A stretch of 55,264 nucleotides of DNA from Actinomycetota bacterium. Lineage in GTDB: Bacteria > Actinomycetota > Acidimicrobiia > Acidimicrobiales > JAJPHE01. The notes under the pieces were generated by a model. It did not search any database, was not told where the DNA came from, and saw only the letters and a program-made list of their open reading frames with translations. Position numbers and translations under genes: made by a program. Positions 1 through 6,868 of the stretch are shown piece after piece (the first letter of the stretch is position 1; each line of letters opens with the position of its first letter). Where the stretch lies: the NCBI GenBank assembly GCA_027315345.1, contig DAHUYE010000008.1, forward strand, positions 1-55,264, given 5' to 3'.

Positions 1-140
1 TCGCTGCCTACATCAGCTTCTACAACCACCAACGCCGGTGCACCAAGGCCGGCAACCTCAGCCCCATCCGCTACGAGCTAGCTTTGGCCAGCAGGCCACA
101 AGCGGCATAACCGTGTGTCCACAAAACCTGGGCAACCTCA
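1..140 (+). mobile_element. Right end of an IS3-family insertion sequence
   Basis: The window opens inside an IS3-family element. The transposase C-terminus ends at the TAA at 108-110 and is followed by a terminal inverted-repeat-like stretch at about 113-140. Read inward from the right end this starts TGAGGTTGCCCAGG and runs into GTGTGTCC-type sequence on the plus strand, as IS3 ends usually begin with TG. The left end lies outside the window, so the full element, its other repeat and any target duplication cannot be examined. The element sits inside the 3' part of a minus-strand methyltransferase gene. Confidence 0.7.
3..110 (+). CDS. IS3-family transposase (OrfB/integrase core), C-terminal fragment
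   Basis: Only the last 35 codons are in the window. They read AAYISFYNHQRRCTKAG and then NLSPIRYELA before the stop. The pattern YI-x-FYN-x-x-R and then LSP-x-x-YE is the characteristic C-terminal end of the DDE integrase-type transposase of IS3 elements. The catalytic D, D and E residues would lie upstream, off the window. Whether the complete element is intact and active cannot be judged here. Confidence 0.75.
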   Translation, partial: AAYISFYNHQRRCTKAGNLSPIRYELALASRPQAA

Positions 141-658
141 CTCCGGGGCCCAGCGTCCCCGGCCCTCCCGGCGTCCGGGGTGGGCTGGACCCCGTAGCCG
201 AAGCAGGGATGGATCACGGCGAAGACGAACCGGCCCCCGGGCCGGAGCAGCTCGGCCAGGGCTCGGTAGAGCGGCTCCAGGACGGGCATGTCCATGAGCA
301 CCATGTTGGCCACGGCGGCGTCGTAGCCCTCCGCGCCCAGGTCGGCCAGCTGGGCGGGATCGGTGGCGTCGACTACCCGGTAGTCGACCTGGGGGCCCTC
401 GGCGGCGCGGGCCGCTTCTATGAAGGCGTCCGCCTGGTCGGTGGCCACCACGTCGGCGCCGAGCCCGGCCAGTTGCCGGGCGAAGCCCCCGTTGCCACAG
501 CCGATCTCGAGGACCCGCTGTCCGGGCGTCGGGGCGAGCAGCTCAAGGACCGCCGGACGAACGACCTCCCGGTGGAACTCGTCGCCAACCTCTCCCATGT
601 GCTGGTCCCACCACGGCGCCAGGCGCTGCCAGATATCTCGGTTCTCAACAGAGACCAT
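71..658 (-). pseudogene. Class I SAM-dependent methyltransferase, 3' end disrupted by IS3
   Basis: Rossmann-fold methyltransferase. Motif I is VLEIGCGNGGFARQLAGLGA, preceded by the family-typical N-terminus ENRDIWQRLAPWWDQHMG, and followed by a YDAAVANMVLMDM motif and LLRPGGRFVFAVIHPCF. The start is the ATG at 656-658, just after a GGGGGG stretch. Family members continue well past the HPCF motif. Here the reading frame enters the IS3 end at about 141 and stops at 71, so the last 20 or so residues are IS-encoded and the native C-terminal part is lost. The fold core is intact, but a functional product is doubtful. The substrate is not recognisable. Confidence 0.75.
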
Positions 659-700
659 CGACCCCCCAGTCGAGCTCGTCCACCTCGCTACCTTGGACGT

Positions 701-845
701 GGAGGCGCAACATAATCCCGGATGACCGCGAGCATGAAGGCGGGGGAGCATTCGCAATGTCGAAGGAGCAGCTGGGACTCCAGAGCGCCCGTGAACGACG
801 GCTCGGGGAGCGGCTGTGGGGCCCCGGAGCCGACACATAATCCCG
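701..845 (+). repeat. Pair of 20-bp imperfect direct repeats
   Basis: Positions 701-720 and 826-845 match at 17 of 20 bases and share the 11-bp core ACATAATCCCG. They flank about 105 bp without a convincing gene, between the broken methyltransferase and the toxin-antitoxin pair. The reverse complement contains ATTATGT, a sequence common in tyrosine-recombinase sites, but nothing else supports a recombination role. The rest of 659-897 shows no gene I can support. Confidence 0.4.
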
Positions 846-897
846 TCCACGCCGCTCGCGGCATATCCGGGCCCGTTCGCCGCTTGCGCTCGCCGGA

Positions 898-919
898 CCG
901 ATAATGATACTATTATCGG
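898..919 (+). promoter_or_regulatory. Palindromic operator overlapping the -10 of the toxin-antitoxin operon
   Basis: CCGATAAT (898-905) and ATTATCGG (912-919) form a perfect 8-bp inverted repeat around GATACT. The repeat abuts the GTG start of the toxin at 920. A -10-like TACTAT lies at 908-913 inside it, six bases before the GTG, so the transcript is probably leaderless. An operator covering the -10 is what is expected for autorepression by the HTH antitoxin or the toxin-antitoxin complex. The AT-rich patch stands out against the GC-rich surroundings. Confidence 0.65.
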
Positions 920-1324
920 GTGGCTCGGGCCTTGTGCTCGGTGGAGTTCCACCCCGAGTGCGAGGAATGGGCCAACGCGCTTGAACAAGCCGACGCGGAA
1001 GCTCTTCTGGCGGCGATCAGGGTCCTCCGTCAGGTGGGTCCGTCATTGGGCAGGCCGCTCGTCGACACCGTCCAGGCCAGCCAGCATCGGAACATGAAGG
1101 AGCTGCGACCGGGCTCCACGGGCCGCACGGAGGTGAGGGTGCTATTCGCCTTCGACCGGCACCGGAAAGCCATCTTGCTCATGGGCGGAGACAAGAGCAC
1201 AGACTGGAGCGGCTGGTATACGACGAATATCCCGATAGCCGACCGGCGCTTCTCGGAGCATCAGGAAGCCACCGGAGCCACTAGAGCCGAAGAGGCCAAG
1301 GTTCGGAAAGGTAAGAAACGATGA
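920..1324 (+). CDS. higB: HigB-like toxin, RelE/ParE superfamily (Gp49/DUF891 type)
   Basis: Small basic protein of 134 aa, of the toxin family that usually acts as a ribosome-dependent mRNA interferase. The family pattern is visible: FHPECEEW near the N-terminus, then GPSLGRPLVDTV, MKELRPG, VRVLFAFDRHRKAILLMGGDK and a basic tail. The GTG start at 920 is chosen because it follows the operator palindrome directly, is preceded by a -10-like hexamer and begins the conserved SVEFHPE strand. It is co-transcribed with the antitoxin gene, whose ATG overlaps this stop by 4 nt. The toxin-first order is typical of HigBA. Family identity is fairly certain; activity is inferred. Confidence 0.85.
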   Translation: MARALCSVEFHPECEEWANALEQADAEALLAAIRVLRQVGPSLGRPLVDTVQASQHRNMKELRPGSTGRTEVRVLFAFDRHRKAILLMGGDKSTDWSGWYTTNIPIADRRFSEHQEATGATRAEEAKVRKGKKR

Positions 1325-1677
1325 GTCTCAAGAACTGGGAGAAGAAGGTCCTTGACACGCCGGGAGCTCCTGAGCGCGTCGCTGAGATCGAGGACGAGCT
1401 GCGTCTGGCTGCCGGACTCACAGCTCTTCGCGAGCAAGCAGGCCTCAGCCAACGAGAGCTGGCCAAGCGGATCGGCGTGTCCCAGCCACGCGTGGCTGCC
1501 ATCGAACAGTCTCGCAATGTGACTATCGACGTCCTCGAACACTACGTGGCGGCTGTCGGTGGGACTCTGGAGGTCTCGGTTGTGAAGGCGGGCCACAAAA
1601 TCCCACTTGTGACAGCCAAGAAGGCCGCCGCGAGACCTGGTCCCACAAAGAAGACTCCTAGGGCCAAGGCCGGTTAG
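1321..1677 (+). CDS. higA: HigA-like antitoxin, XRE-family HTH protein
   Basis: 118 aa. A helix-turn-helix occupies about residues 32-87, with the recognisable stretch LREQAGLSQRELAKRIGVSQ followed by PRVAAIE. The C-terminal tail is lysine/alanine/proline-rich and probably disordered. The ATG at 1321 overlaps the toxin stop (ATGA), giving translational coupling. Its expected roles are to neutralise the toxin and, with or without it, to bind the palindrome at 898-919. The pair lies in the accessory stretch between the IS3 remnant and the tRNA-derived attachment site, as is common for modules that stabilise integrated elements. Confidence 0.85.
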   Translation: MSLKNWEKKVLDTPGAPERVAEIEDELRLAAGLTALREQAGLSQRELAKRIGVSQPRVAAIEQSRNVTIDVLEHYVAAVGGTLEVSVVKAGHKIPLVTAKKAAARPGPTKKTPRAKAG

Positions 1678-2087
1678 TCGGGAGACGAGGGGACGACGAA
1701 CCACTCCAGTCGACGCGAGGCGCTGACCAAGGCCGTGGGGCCTCTGCGGGCGAATGTCAGCACATAACGTCGCTGCTGACGATCTATATATCCCTTTCCG
1801 CAGTGGGTCGGGGGAGGTGGCGGCGTGCCCGCACAGTGCGAAAGATCGACGGGTCGGGGGCGCCTCAGCAGGCTTTGAGATCGCCCCTATCGGCGCCGAG
1901 TCATGACCTCGTAGCTGCGCCGTACCGTGAGAACCGTGGTGAGAACCATGGCCCGGGGATAGCCGGATTTGGGCGGTCAACTGCGGCCTCGTACTGACAA
2001 TGGATCAAGCGCGCGCTCCCAGCTCAAGGCTTGTTTCGGGCTCCGCTGGACAGCTGCGAGAACCAGCGGCAACATGGGTTGCTGGAA
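1678..2087. other. Non-coding end of the putative integrated element, with arm-type-like repeats
   Basis: No convincing gene is seen in this 410-bp stretch. It holds a 12-bp tandem repeat, GTGAGAACCGTG (1927-1938) and GTGAGAACCATG (1939-1950), with a further GAGAACCA at about 2059-2066. Short GTGAGAAC-type direct repeats 20-200 bp from a tRNA core site resemble arm-type binding sites of tyrosine integrases; that reading is inference. No integrase gene is in the window. Confidence 0.4.
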
Positions 2088-2132
2088 CTGGGGGTCAAGA
2101 GGTCCCGAGTTCAAATCTCGGCAGCCCGACCA
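2088..2132 (+). other. Attachment-site-like 3' half of tRNA-Pro(GGG)
   Basis: From the anticodon loop (CTGGGGG, 2088-2094, anticodon GGG) the sequence matches a bacterial proline tRNA. It has the 3' anticodon strand TCAAG, the variable AGGTC, a perfect T-arm (CCGAG 2105-2109, loop TTCAAAT, CTCGG 2117-2121), the acceptor strand CAGCCCG, discriminator A and the encoded CCA at 2130-2132. The 5' half is absent: the expected CTTGA anticodon strand is TGGAA, and no D-arm lies at the right distance. Such a 3' fragment is what integration into a tRNA gene leaves at the far end. Its polarity puts the element to the left and chromosome to the right. Confidence 0.75.
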
Positions 2133-2141
2133 ATAGTGAAG

Positions 2142-3620
2142 ATGAACACAGGCAGACCAGGGCAGGGCTCGATCAACCTGGATATGGCCGGCGTGGGGTC
2201 TCTCGGCCGCTGGCTGGCTGAGGGCAGCCTGAACAGCCGGAGCCTGGTCACGGCCTGCTTGGAGCGGATCGACGTCCGCGACCTTCCCTTTGGCGCCATA
2301 CGGATGATCGTGGACGATGCCGTGGCCCAGGCCGAGGCGTCGGACGAGCATCGACGTCGCCACGGCCCCCGCAGCCCCCTGGAGGGCATACCGGTCATCC
2401 TCAAGGACAACATCGACGTGGCCGGACTGCCGACCACGGCCGGCTCCCTGGCCCTGGCCGGATCGGTTCCGGACCGTGACGCCCATCTCGTTACCCGCCT
2501 GCGGGAGTCCGGCGCGGTCATCGTGGCCAAGGCCAACCTGTCCGAGCTGGCCAACTTTCTGACCGAAGGCATGCCGTCGGGCTATTCGTCGCTGGGTGGC
2601 CAGGTCCTCAATCCCTACGATCTCGCTCTCACCCCGAGCGGTTCGAGCAGCGGGTCGGCCGCGGCGGTGGCTCTGGGTCTGGCTCCCCTGGCGGTGGGGA
2701 CCGAGACGGATGGATCCATCATCAGCCCGGCTGTCCACCAGAGCCTGGTGGGGGTCAAACCGACCCTGGGTCTGGTCAGTCGTCGGGGCATCTTTCCCAT
2801 CGCCCCCAGCCAGGACACGGCCGGGCCCATGGCCGGTGGCGTGGCCGACGCCGCCGCTCTCCTGGCCGTCATGGCCGGGACGGATGCGGACGATCCGGCC
2901 ACAGCCGGGGCCGAGGAGACGGCTACGCGCCTGGGTTCCCTCCGACTGGATCCTTCGGTACTGAGCCGGTCCGGCCTGGGTCTGGTGGCGGTACGGGGGA
3001 AGGAAGGAGATGCTCCCTCCCGACCCTTGATTGAAGATGAGGCCGCCGCCCTGGAACGGGCCGGGGGGCACCTCCGAGACGTGGAACTGCCGGCCCAGAA
3101 CTTCGAGGATGAGCTCTTCGTCCTGCGTTATGAGTTCGCTCCGGCGGTGACGGCCTATTTCGCCGGGTGGCCGGCTTCAGGGGGTCCGCGCTCGCTGGCC
3201 GAGGTGGCGGCCTGGAACCGCGCTCATCCCGATGTGGCCCTCAAGTTCGGCCAGACCCATGTGGACGCGGCCTTGGCTATCGATCACACCGCCCAGCGGG
3301 ATGACTATCTCGAAGCCCGCCGGCGGGATCAGGCCGCCGCCGCGGAGGCTCTCGAGTCAGCCATGGCCGGCCTCGACGTGCTGATATTCCGGGGCGATGA
3401 GGGGGCGGGCTGGGCGGCCCGGTCCGGGTGGCCGAGCGTCTGTGTCCCGACCGGGTACAGCGCCCGATCCCGCCGCCCCCGCGGCGTGACCCTGGTGGGC
3501 CGGGCTTGGACCGATGACCACCTGCTGTCGGTGGCGGCCGGCGTCGAGGCAGCCTGTGGCCGCCGCCGGCCACCCAGCCAGATCAACCCGGCGGTGTTTC
3601 ACCGACTGAAAGGCTCCTGA
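2142..3620 (+). CDS. Amidase signature family hydrolase
   Basis: About 492 aa of the amidase signature (AS) family, Ser-cisSer-Lys hydrolases acting on amide bonds. Visible motifs are PLEGIPVILKDNIDVAGLPT with the catalytic Lys, LTPSGSSSGSAAAVALGLAP in the glycine/serine-rich signature, GTETDGSIISPA with the cis-Ser/nucleophile Ser region, and GVKPTLGLVSRRGI. The start is ambiguous: ATG at 2142 is listed, GTG at 2136 and ATG at 2184 are in frame, and none has a good ribosome-binding site. The tRNA-Pro fragment ends 10 bp upstream, so an island insertion may have replaced the native promoter. The substrate cannot be told; the branch lacks GatA-specific context. Confidence 0.85.
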   Translation: MNTGRPGQGSINLDMAGVGSLGRWLAEGSLNSRSLVTACLERIDVRDLPFGAIRMIVDDAVAQAEASDEHRRRHGPRSPLEGIPVILKDNIDVAGLPTTAGSLALAGSVPDRDAHLVTRLRESGAVIVAKANLSELANFLTEGMPSGYSSLGGQVLNPYDLALTPSGSSSGSAAAVALGLAPLAVGTETDGSIISPAVHQSLVGVKPTLGLVSRRGIFPIAPSQDTAGPMAGGVADAAALLAVMAGTDADDPATAGAEETATRLGSLRLDPSVLSRSGLGLVAVRGKEGDAPSRPLIEDEAAALERAGGHLRDVELPAQNFEDELFVLRYEFAPAVTAYFAGWPASGGPRSLAEVAAWNRAHPDVALKFGQTHVDAALAIDHTAQRDDYLEARRRDQAAAAEALESAMAGLDVLIFRGDEGAGWAARSGWPSVCVPTGYSARSRRPRGVTLVGRAWTDDHLLSVAAGVEAACGRRRPPSQINPAVFHRLKGS

Positions 3621-3623
3621 CCG

Positions 3624-4790
3624 TCAGGGCAGGATGTGGCCCCCGAGGGTCCACCAGGAAACGAGTCCGAGCCCGAGCGTGGACGCGGCGACCACGGCCA
3701 GGAAGGCCCGGCCCCGGAGGAAGCGGGCCAGGACCACGCCGCTCGGAAAGGCCAGCAGCAACATGCGGGGATTGGGGGTCAGCCCGGACGAACCGAGACA
3801 GGCCAGGGTGACTCCGAAGCCCCACATCAGGGCCCAGGCCGGCGGGCGGGTGTCGGCTCGGAGGATCAGGTAGCGGGTCCCGATCACGAAGGGAACCCCG
3901 AGCAGCCCGATGAGGAGATTGAGGTTCCGGCCTCCGAACTGCAGGTACAGCTCGTAGTGGTGCAGGGTGGCCAGGGGCGAGACCCGATTGCCCCAGAACC
4001 TGCACTGCGTCTCCATGACCGCCCAGGGGGAGCCGACCCGGGCCCACATATAGGCTCCCACCCCCGCCAGGCCCAGAGGGCAGAACAGGGGGGCGGCCAG
4101 GCATCTCAGCTCGGAGCGGTTGTCCCAGGCCCGGCTGCGGACGAGGTGGACCAGGGCCGCCACCGTCACAGCCAGTACCAGGACCGTCCCGTCAGCCCCG
4201 GTGGCTCCCGCTCCGGCGCCGAGGACCCCGGCCGCCAACCACCGACGCCGCTCCAGGGCCAGCATGCAGGCCAGGACCAGGGCGAGAAAGAGCCCGTCCG
4301 AGTAGGCCATGGAGAAGGCCACGGCTCCGGGGAACAGGGCGTAGAGAACCGCCGCCCGCCGACCGGCCTGATCGCCCCACCAGCTGCTGGTGAGCTGTTG
4401 GACCAACAGGGTGGAGACCAGGCCGCCGGCCCGGGCCAGGAGGAGGGCGGCCGGCAGAGCCGGCAGGGAGAACAAGGCTTGGATGGCCCGGATCACGATG
4501 GGGTAGCCCGGCATGAATCCGAGGGTGCTGGCCGCGTTCGGGATGGACGACGGGTAGCCGTGGCGGGCCAGGTTCAGGTACCACTGACCATCCCAGCGGG
4601 TCAGTTCGCCCGCCAGGGAGGCGTGGGTGAGGGAAGCCTCGATGCCGGCCAGGGTCAGCACCAGCAGCTGAGCCCCGCTGTAGGCCAGCAGGGCCGGTCC
4701 GAACCGGCCCAGGAGGGCCCCGGTCTGGATGGTCGCCAGGCGGCCGGCGCCGCGTCGCTCCTCCCGCAGGAGGAGGGCGGCTACCGCCAT
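3624..4790 (-). CDS. Multi-pass mannosyltransferase-like protein (PIG-V-like family)
   Basis: 388 aa, mostly hydrophobic, with roughly nine or ten membrane segments starting near residue 25. The early extracytoplasmic loop contains TRWDGQWYLNLARHGYP, the WDxxWY...GY pattern typical of PIG-V-like and related GT-C glycosyltransferases that use polyprenyl-phosphate mannose. A second conserved patch is LGFMPGYPIVIRA. A role in lipoglycan or protein mannosylation at the membrane is inferred from family membership. The gene is convergent with the amidase (3 bp gap) and divergent from the UbiB-type kinase gene. Confidence 0.7.
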   Translation of the reverse strand: MAVAALLLREERRGAGRLATIQTGALLGRFGPALLAYSGAQLLVLTLAGIEASLTHASLAGELTRWDGQWYLNLARHGYPSSIPNAASTLGFMPGYPIVIRAIQALFSLPALPAALLLARAGGLVSTLLVQQLTSSWWGDQAGRRAAVLYALFPGAVAFSMAYSDGLFLALVLACMLALERRRWLAAGVLGAGAGATGADGTVLVLAVTVAALVHLVRSRAWDNRSELRCLAAPLFCPLGLAGVGAYMWARVGSPWAVMETQCRFWGNRVSPLATLHHYELYLQFGGRNLNLLIGLLGVPFVIGTRYLILRADTRPPAWALMWGFGVTLACLGSSGLTPNPRMLLLAFPSGVVLARFLRGRAFLAVVAASTLGLGLVSWWTLGGHILP

Positions 4791-4926
4791 CTCGGCACCG
4801 AGGGGCCCGGCATCCCTGTCTGTCGGCCGACCCCGGGCCCGACTTCACTTCCCATTTCCCACCCGCGGCCGAATCGGGCGTAAGGGCCGTAGGGGGAAGG
4901 AGACCGGCAGCTCTGATAATAACGGT

Positions 4927-4932
4927 TATCCT
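4927..4932 (+). promoter_or_regulatory. Candidate -10 element upstream of the UbiB-family gene
   Basis: TATCCT sits 31 bp before the GTG start, within GATAA-TAACGG-TTATC (5-bp inverted arms) at 4915-4930. It is the only AT-rich patch in the 173-bp divergent intergenic region. No clear -35 is seen. Confidence 0.35.
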
Positions 4933-4963
4933 GGAAAATCGGGTCGCAGGGAGGAACCGGGTC

Positions 4964-6409
4964 GTGACTGGGGAGAGCGGGCTGAGCCGGGGCTGGGGAG
5001 CCGATCCGGACGGACCCCGATTCCTGCTCCGCCCGGCCACCCGGGCGGACCTGGCCCGCCGGACGGCCGGGGTCCTCGGCATCCTGCCCGCCGCCGCCGT
5101 GCCCCTGCTGAAGGGCGGGGACCCCCGGAAACTGTCCCGGCGGGACGCCGGCCGGGCCCTGCGCCTGGTGGCTCAGAGGCTGGGCGGCAGCTGGGTCAAG
5201 GTCGCCCAGTTGCTGGCCTCGGCCCCCGGCCTGGTCGGGGAGGAGCTCTCCGATGAGCTCCGCCCCCTGCTCGACACCTCCCCGCCCGTGGCCCCGGACC
5301 GGGTGGAGGCGGCCGTCAGCCGGGCCTGGGGACTGCCGATGGGGGACCGGCTGGCCGAACTGGACCCGGTACCGGTCGGCACCGGTTCCCTGGCCGTGGT
5401 CCATCGCGGCGTCACCTGGGATGGGCGGGTGGTGGCGGTCAAGGTCTTGCGGCCCGGCATCGAGAGGGACTCGGCCGCCGACCTGGTGCTCATCGAGACG
5501 GTGCTGGACCGCCTGGCGGCCTGGCGGAGGATGGACCGCTCGGCCTTCCGGGCTCTGGTGGCGGGGCTGCGCGCCCAGCTGTCCGAGGAGTTGGACCTCC
5601 GGCGCGAGGCCACCCACATGGACCGCTTCCGCCAGTTGTTCGACCAAGCCGGCCTGGAGCGACTGGTCATCCCCGAGGTCTACGGGGAGATGTCGGGCCG
5701 GCGGATTCTCACCATGGAGTTCATCGAGGGAGTGGCCATCGATGACCTCTCCGCCATCGAGCGGATGGGCGGGGACCCGGGGCCGCTGGTGGCCGAGGCT
5801 CTCCAGGCCTGGTGGGCGACGGTCGGGGTGGCCGGGATGTTCCATGGGGACGTCCACGCCGGAAATCTGATCTACACCAAAGACGGCCGCCTCGGCATCA
5901 TCGACTGGGGCATCGTGGGCCGGCTCAGCGACAGGAACCGCGGTTTCATGCTGGCCATGCTCTCGGGGGCGGCCGGGGACGAGGATGCCTGGGGACGGGC
6001 CGCCGATCTGTTGATGGAGGGAATCCCGGCCCGGGTCCGGCGCCGGGATGACTTCGACCCGGAGCGGGCCCGGGTCATGATCACCCAGGGCCTTTCCTAT
6101 GCGCTGACCCGCCCTTACGGTGAGGTGAGCCTGGGAGCGCTGCTGAGCGGGGACGCCTTCGATGACCTTCCGGGTCAGGCCCGCCCGGGCCCATCCGACC
6201 GGGGCCGGGGGTCTCGACGGCGGACCGAACCCGTCGATTCCGCTGACTCCGCCGAGGCGGAGGGCCCGGATCGCGACATTCTCCTGCTGGGCAAGCAGCT
6301 GTTGTACTTCGAACGCTACGGAAAGCAGTACCTGAGCGACCGCTCGGTGCTCAGCGATGCCGCTTTTGTCCTGGATCTGGTCAAGAGCCATCCGGCCGGG
6401 TCGGAATGA
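4964..6409 (+). CDS. ABC1/UbiB (AarF) family atypical protein kinase
   Basis: 481 aa. UbiB-family proteins are atypical kinase-like ATPases associated with membrane lipid or quinone metabolism. The family-defining N-terminal motif reads WVKVAQLLASAPGL (K79-V-A-Q82 in place of KxGQ). A nucleotide-binding loop PVGTGSLAVVHRG is followed by VAVKVLRPG, the catalytic loop FHGDVHAGNLIY (about residues 293-304) and the metal-binding IIDWG. Residues 405-430 form a low-complexity linker. The GTG start gives a natural N-terminus. It is followed 51 bp later by a receiver-domain gene. The substrate is unknown. Confidence 0.85.
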   Translation: MTGESGLSRGWGADPDGPRFLLRPATRADLARRTAGVLGILPAAAVPLLKGGDPRKLSRRDAGRALRLVAQRLGGSWVKVAQLLASAPGLVGEELSDELRPLLDTSPPVAPDRVEAAVSRAWGLPMGDRLAELDPVPVGTGSLAVVHRGVTWDGRVVAVKVLRPGIERDSAADLVLIETVLDRLAAWRRMDRSAFRALVAGLRAQLSEELDLRREATHMDRFRQLFDQAGLERLVIPEVYGEMSGRRILTMEFIEGVAIDDLSAIERMGGDPGPLVAEALQAWWATVGVAGMFHGDVHAGNLIYTKDGRLGIIDWGIVGRLSDRNRGFMLAMLSGAAGDEDAWGRAADLLMEGIPARVRRRDDFDPERARVMITQGLSYALTRPYGEVSLGALLSGDAFDDLPGQARPGPSDRGRGSRRRTEPVDSADSAEAEGPDRDILLLGKQLLYFERYGKQYLSDRSVLSDAAFVLDLVKSHPAGSE

Positions 6410-6460
6410 GCTTGTCGGGCGGGACGGGCGGACGGATACTTCGGGCCGGAAAGGATGAGC

Positions 6461-6835
6461 ATGAAGCTGCTGGCATGTGACGACGACCCTTCGGTGGGCC
6501 ATATGCTCCGGGCCACCCTGGAGTCCGAGGGTTGGGAGGTCTCCTTCACCACCCTCGGCAGCGAGTGCATCGCCCTCATGGACTCGGTGAGCCCGGACGT
6601 GGTCGTCCTCGACCGGGTCATGCCTGGCCTGGGGGGCATGGAGGTGGCCCAGCGCATCCGCTCGGATGGCTACCGAGGCCCGATCCTGCTCTTCTCCGCC
6701 TTCACCGGCCCCGACCTGGAGAATGACGCCCGGACCTTGAATGTCGTGCCGGTGCCCAAGGTCGACGTCGAGGAACTGCTCCGCATCCTGGAGGACCTGC
6801 GCGGCGCCGGGTCCGCACCCTTGGCCCGGGGCTGA
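6461..6835 (+). CDS. Single-domain response regulator (receiver only)
   Basis: About 124 aa consisting of a CheY-like receiver domain without an output domain. The acidic pocket CDDDPS lies near residues 6-11, the phospho-acceptor Asp is in VVVLDRVMPGLGGMEVA, the conserved Ser is in ILLFSAF and the Lys in VPVPKVD. The ATG at 6461 is preferred to the one at 6455 because GGAAAGG lies six bases upstream of it but directly abuts the earlier ATG. No histidine kinase is adjacent, so the partner is unknown. It is probably downstream in the UbiB-family transcription unit. Confidence 0.85.
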   Translation: MKLLACDDDPSVGHMLRATLESEGWEVSFTTLGSECIALMDSVSPDVVVLDRVMPGLGGMEVAQRIRSDGYRGPILLFSAFTGPDLENDARTLNVVPVPKVDVEELLRILEDLRGAGSAPLARG

Positions 6836-6868
6836 CCCGCCGGCCCGGCTGCGGTCAGCGCCGGCCGC

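Noticed and set aside
1261-1980. 239-codon minus-strand frame over the antitoxin
   Set aside because: It is antisense to the HTH antitoxin, with no domain or ribosome-binding site.
2037-2132. A complete tRNA using CGGGCT at 2037-2042 as 5' acceptor strand
   Set aside because: The six bases can pair with AGCCCG at 2123-2128, but the molecule would be 96 nt, lacks a D-arm and the 5' anticodon strand does not pair with TCAAG. A 3' fragment is the better reading.
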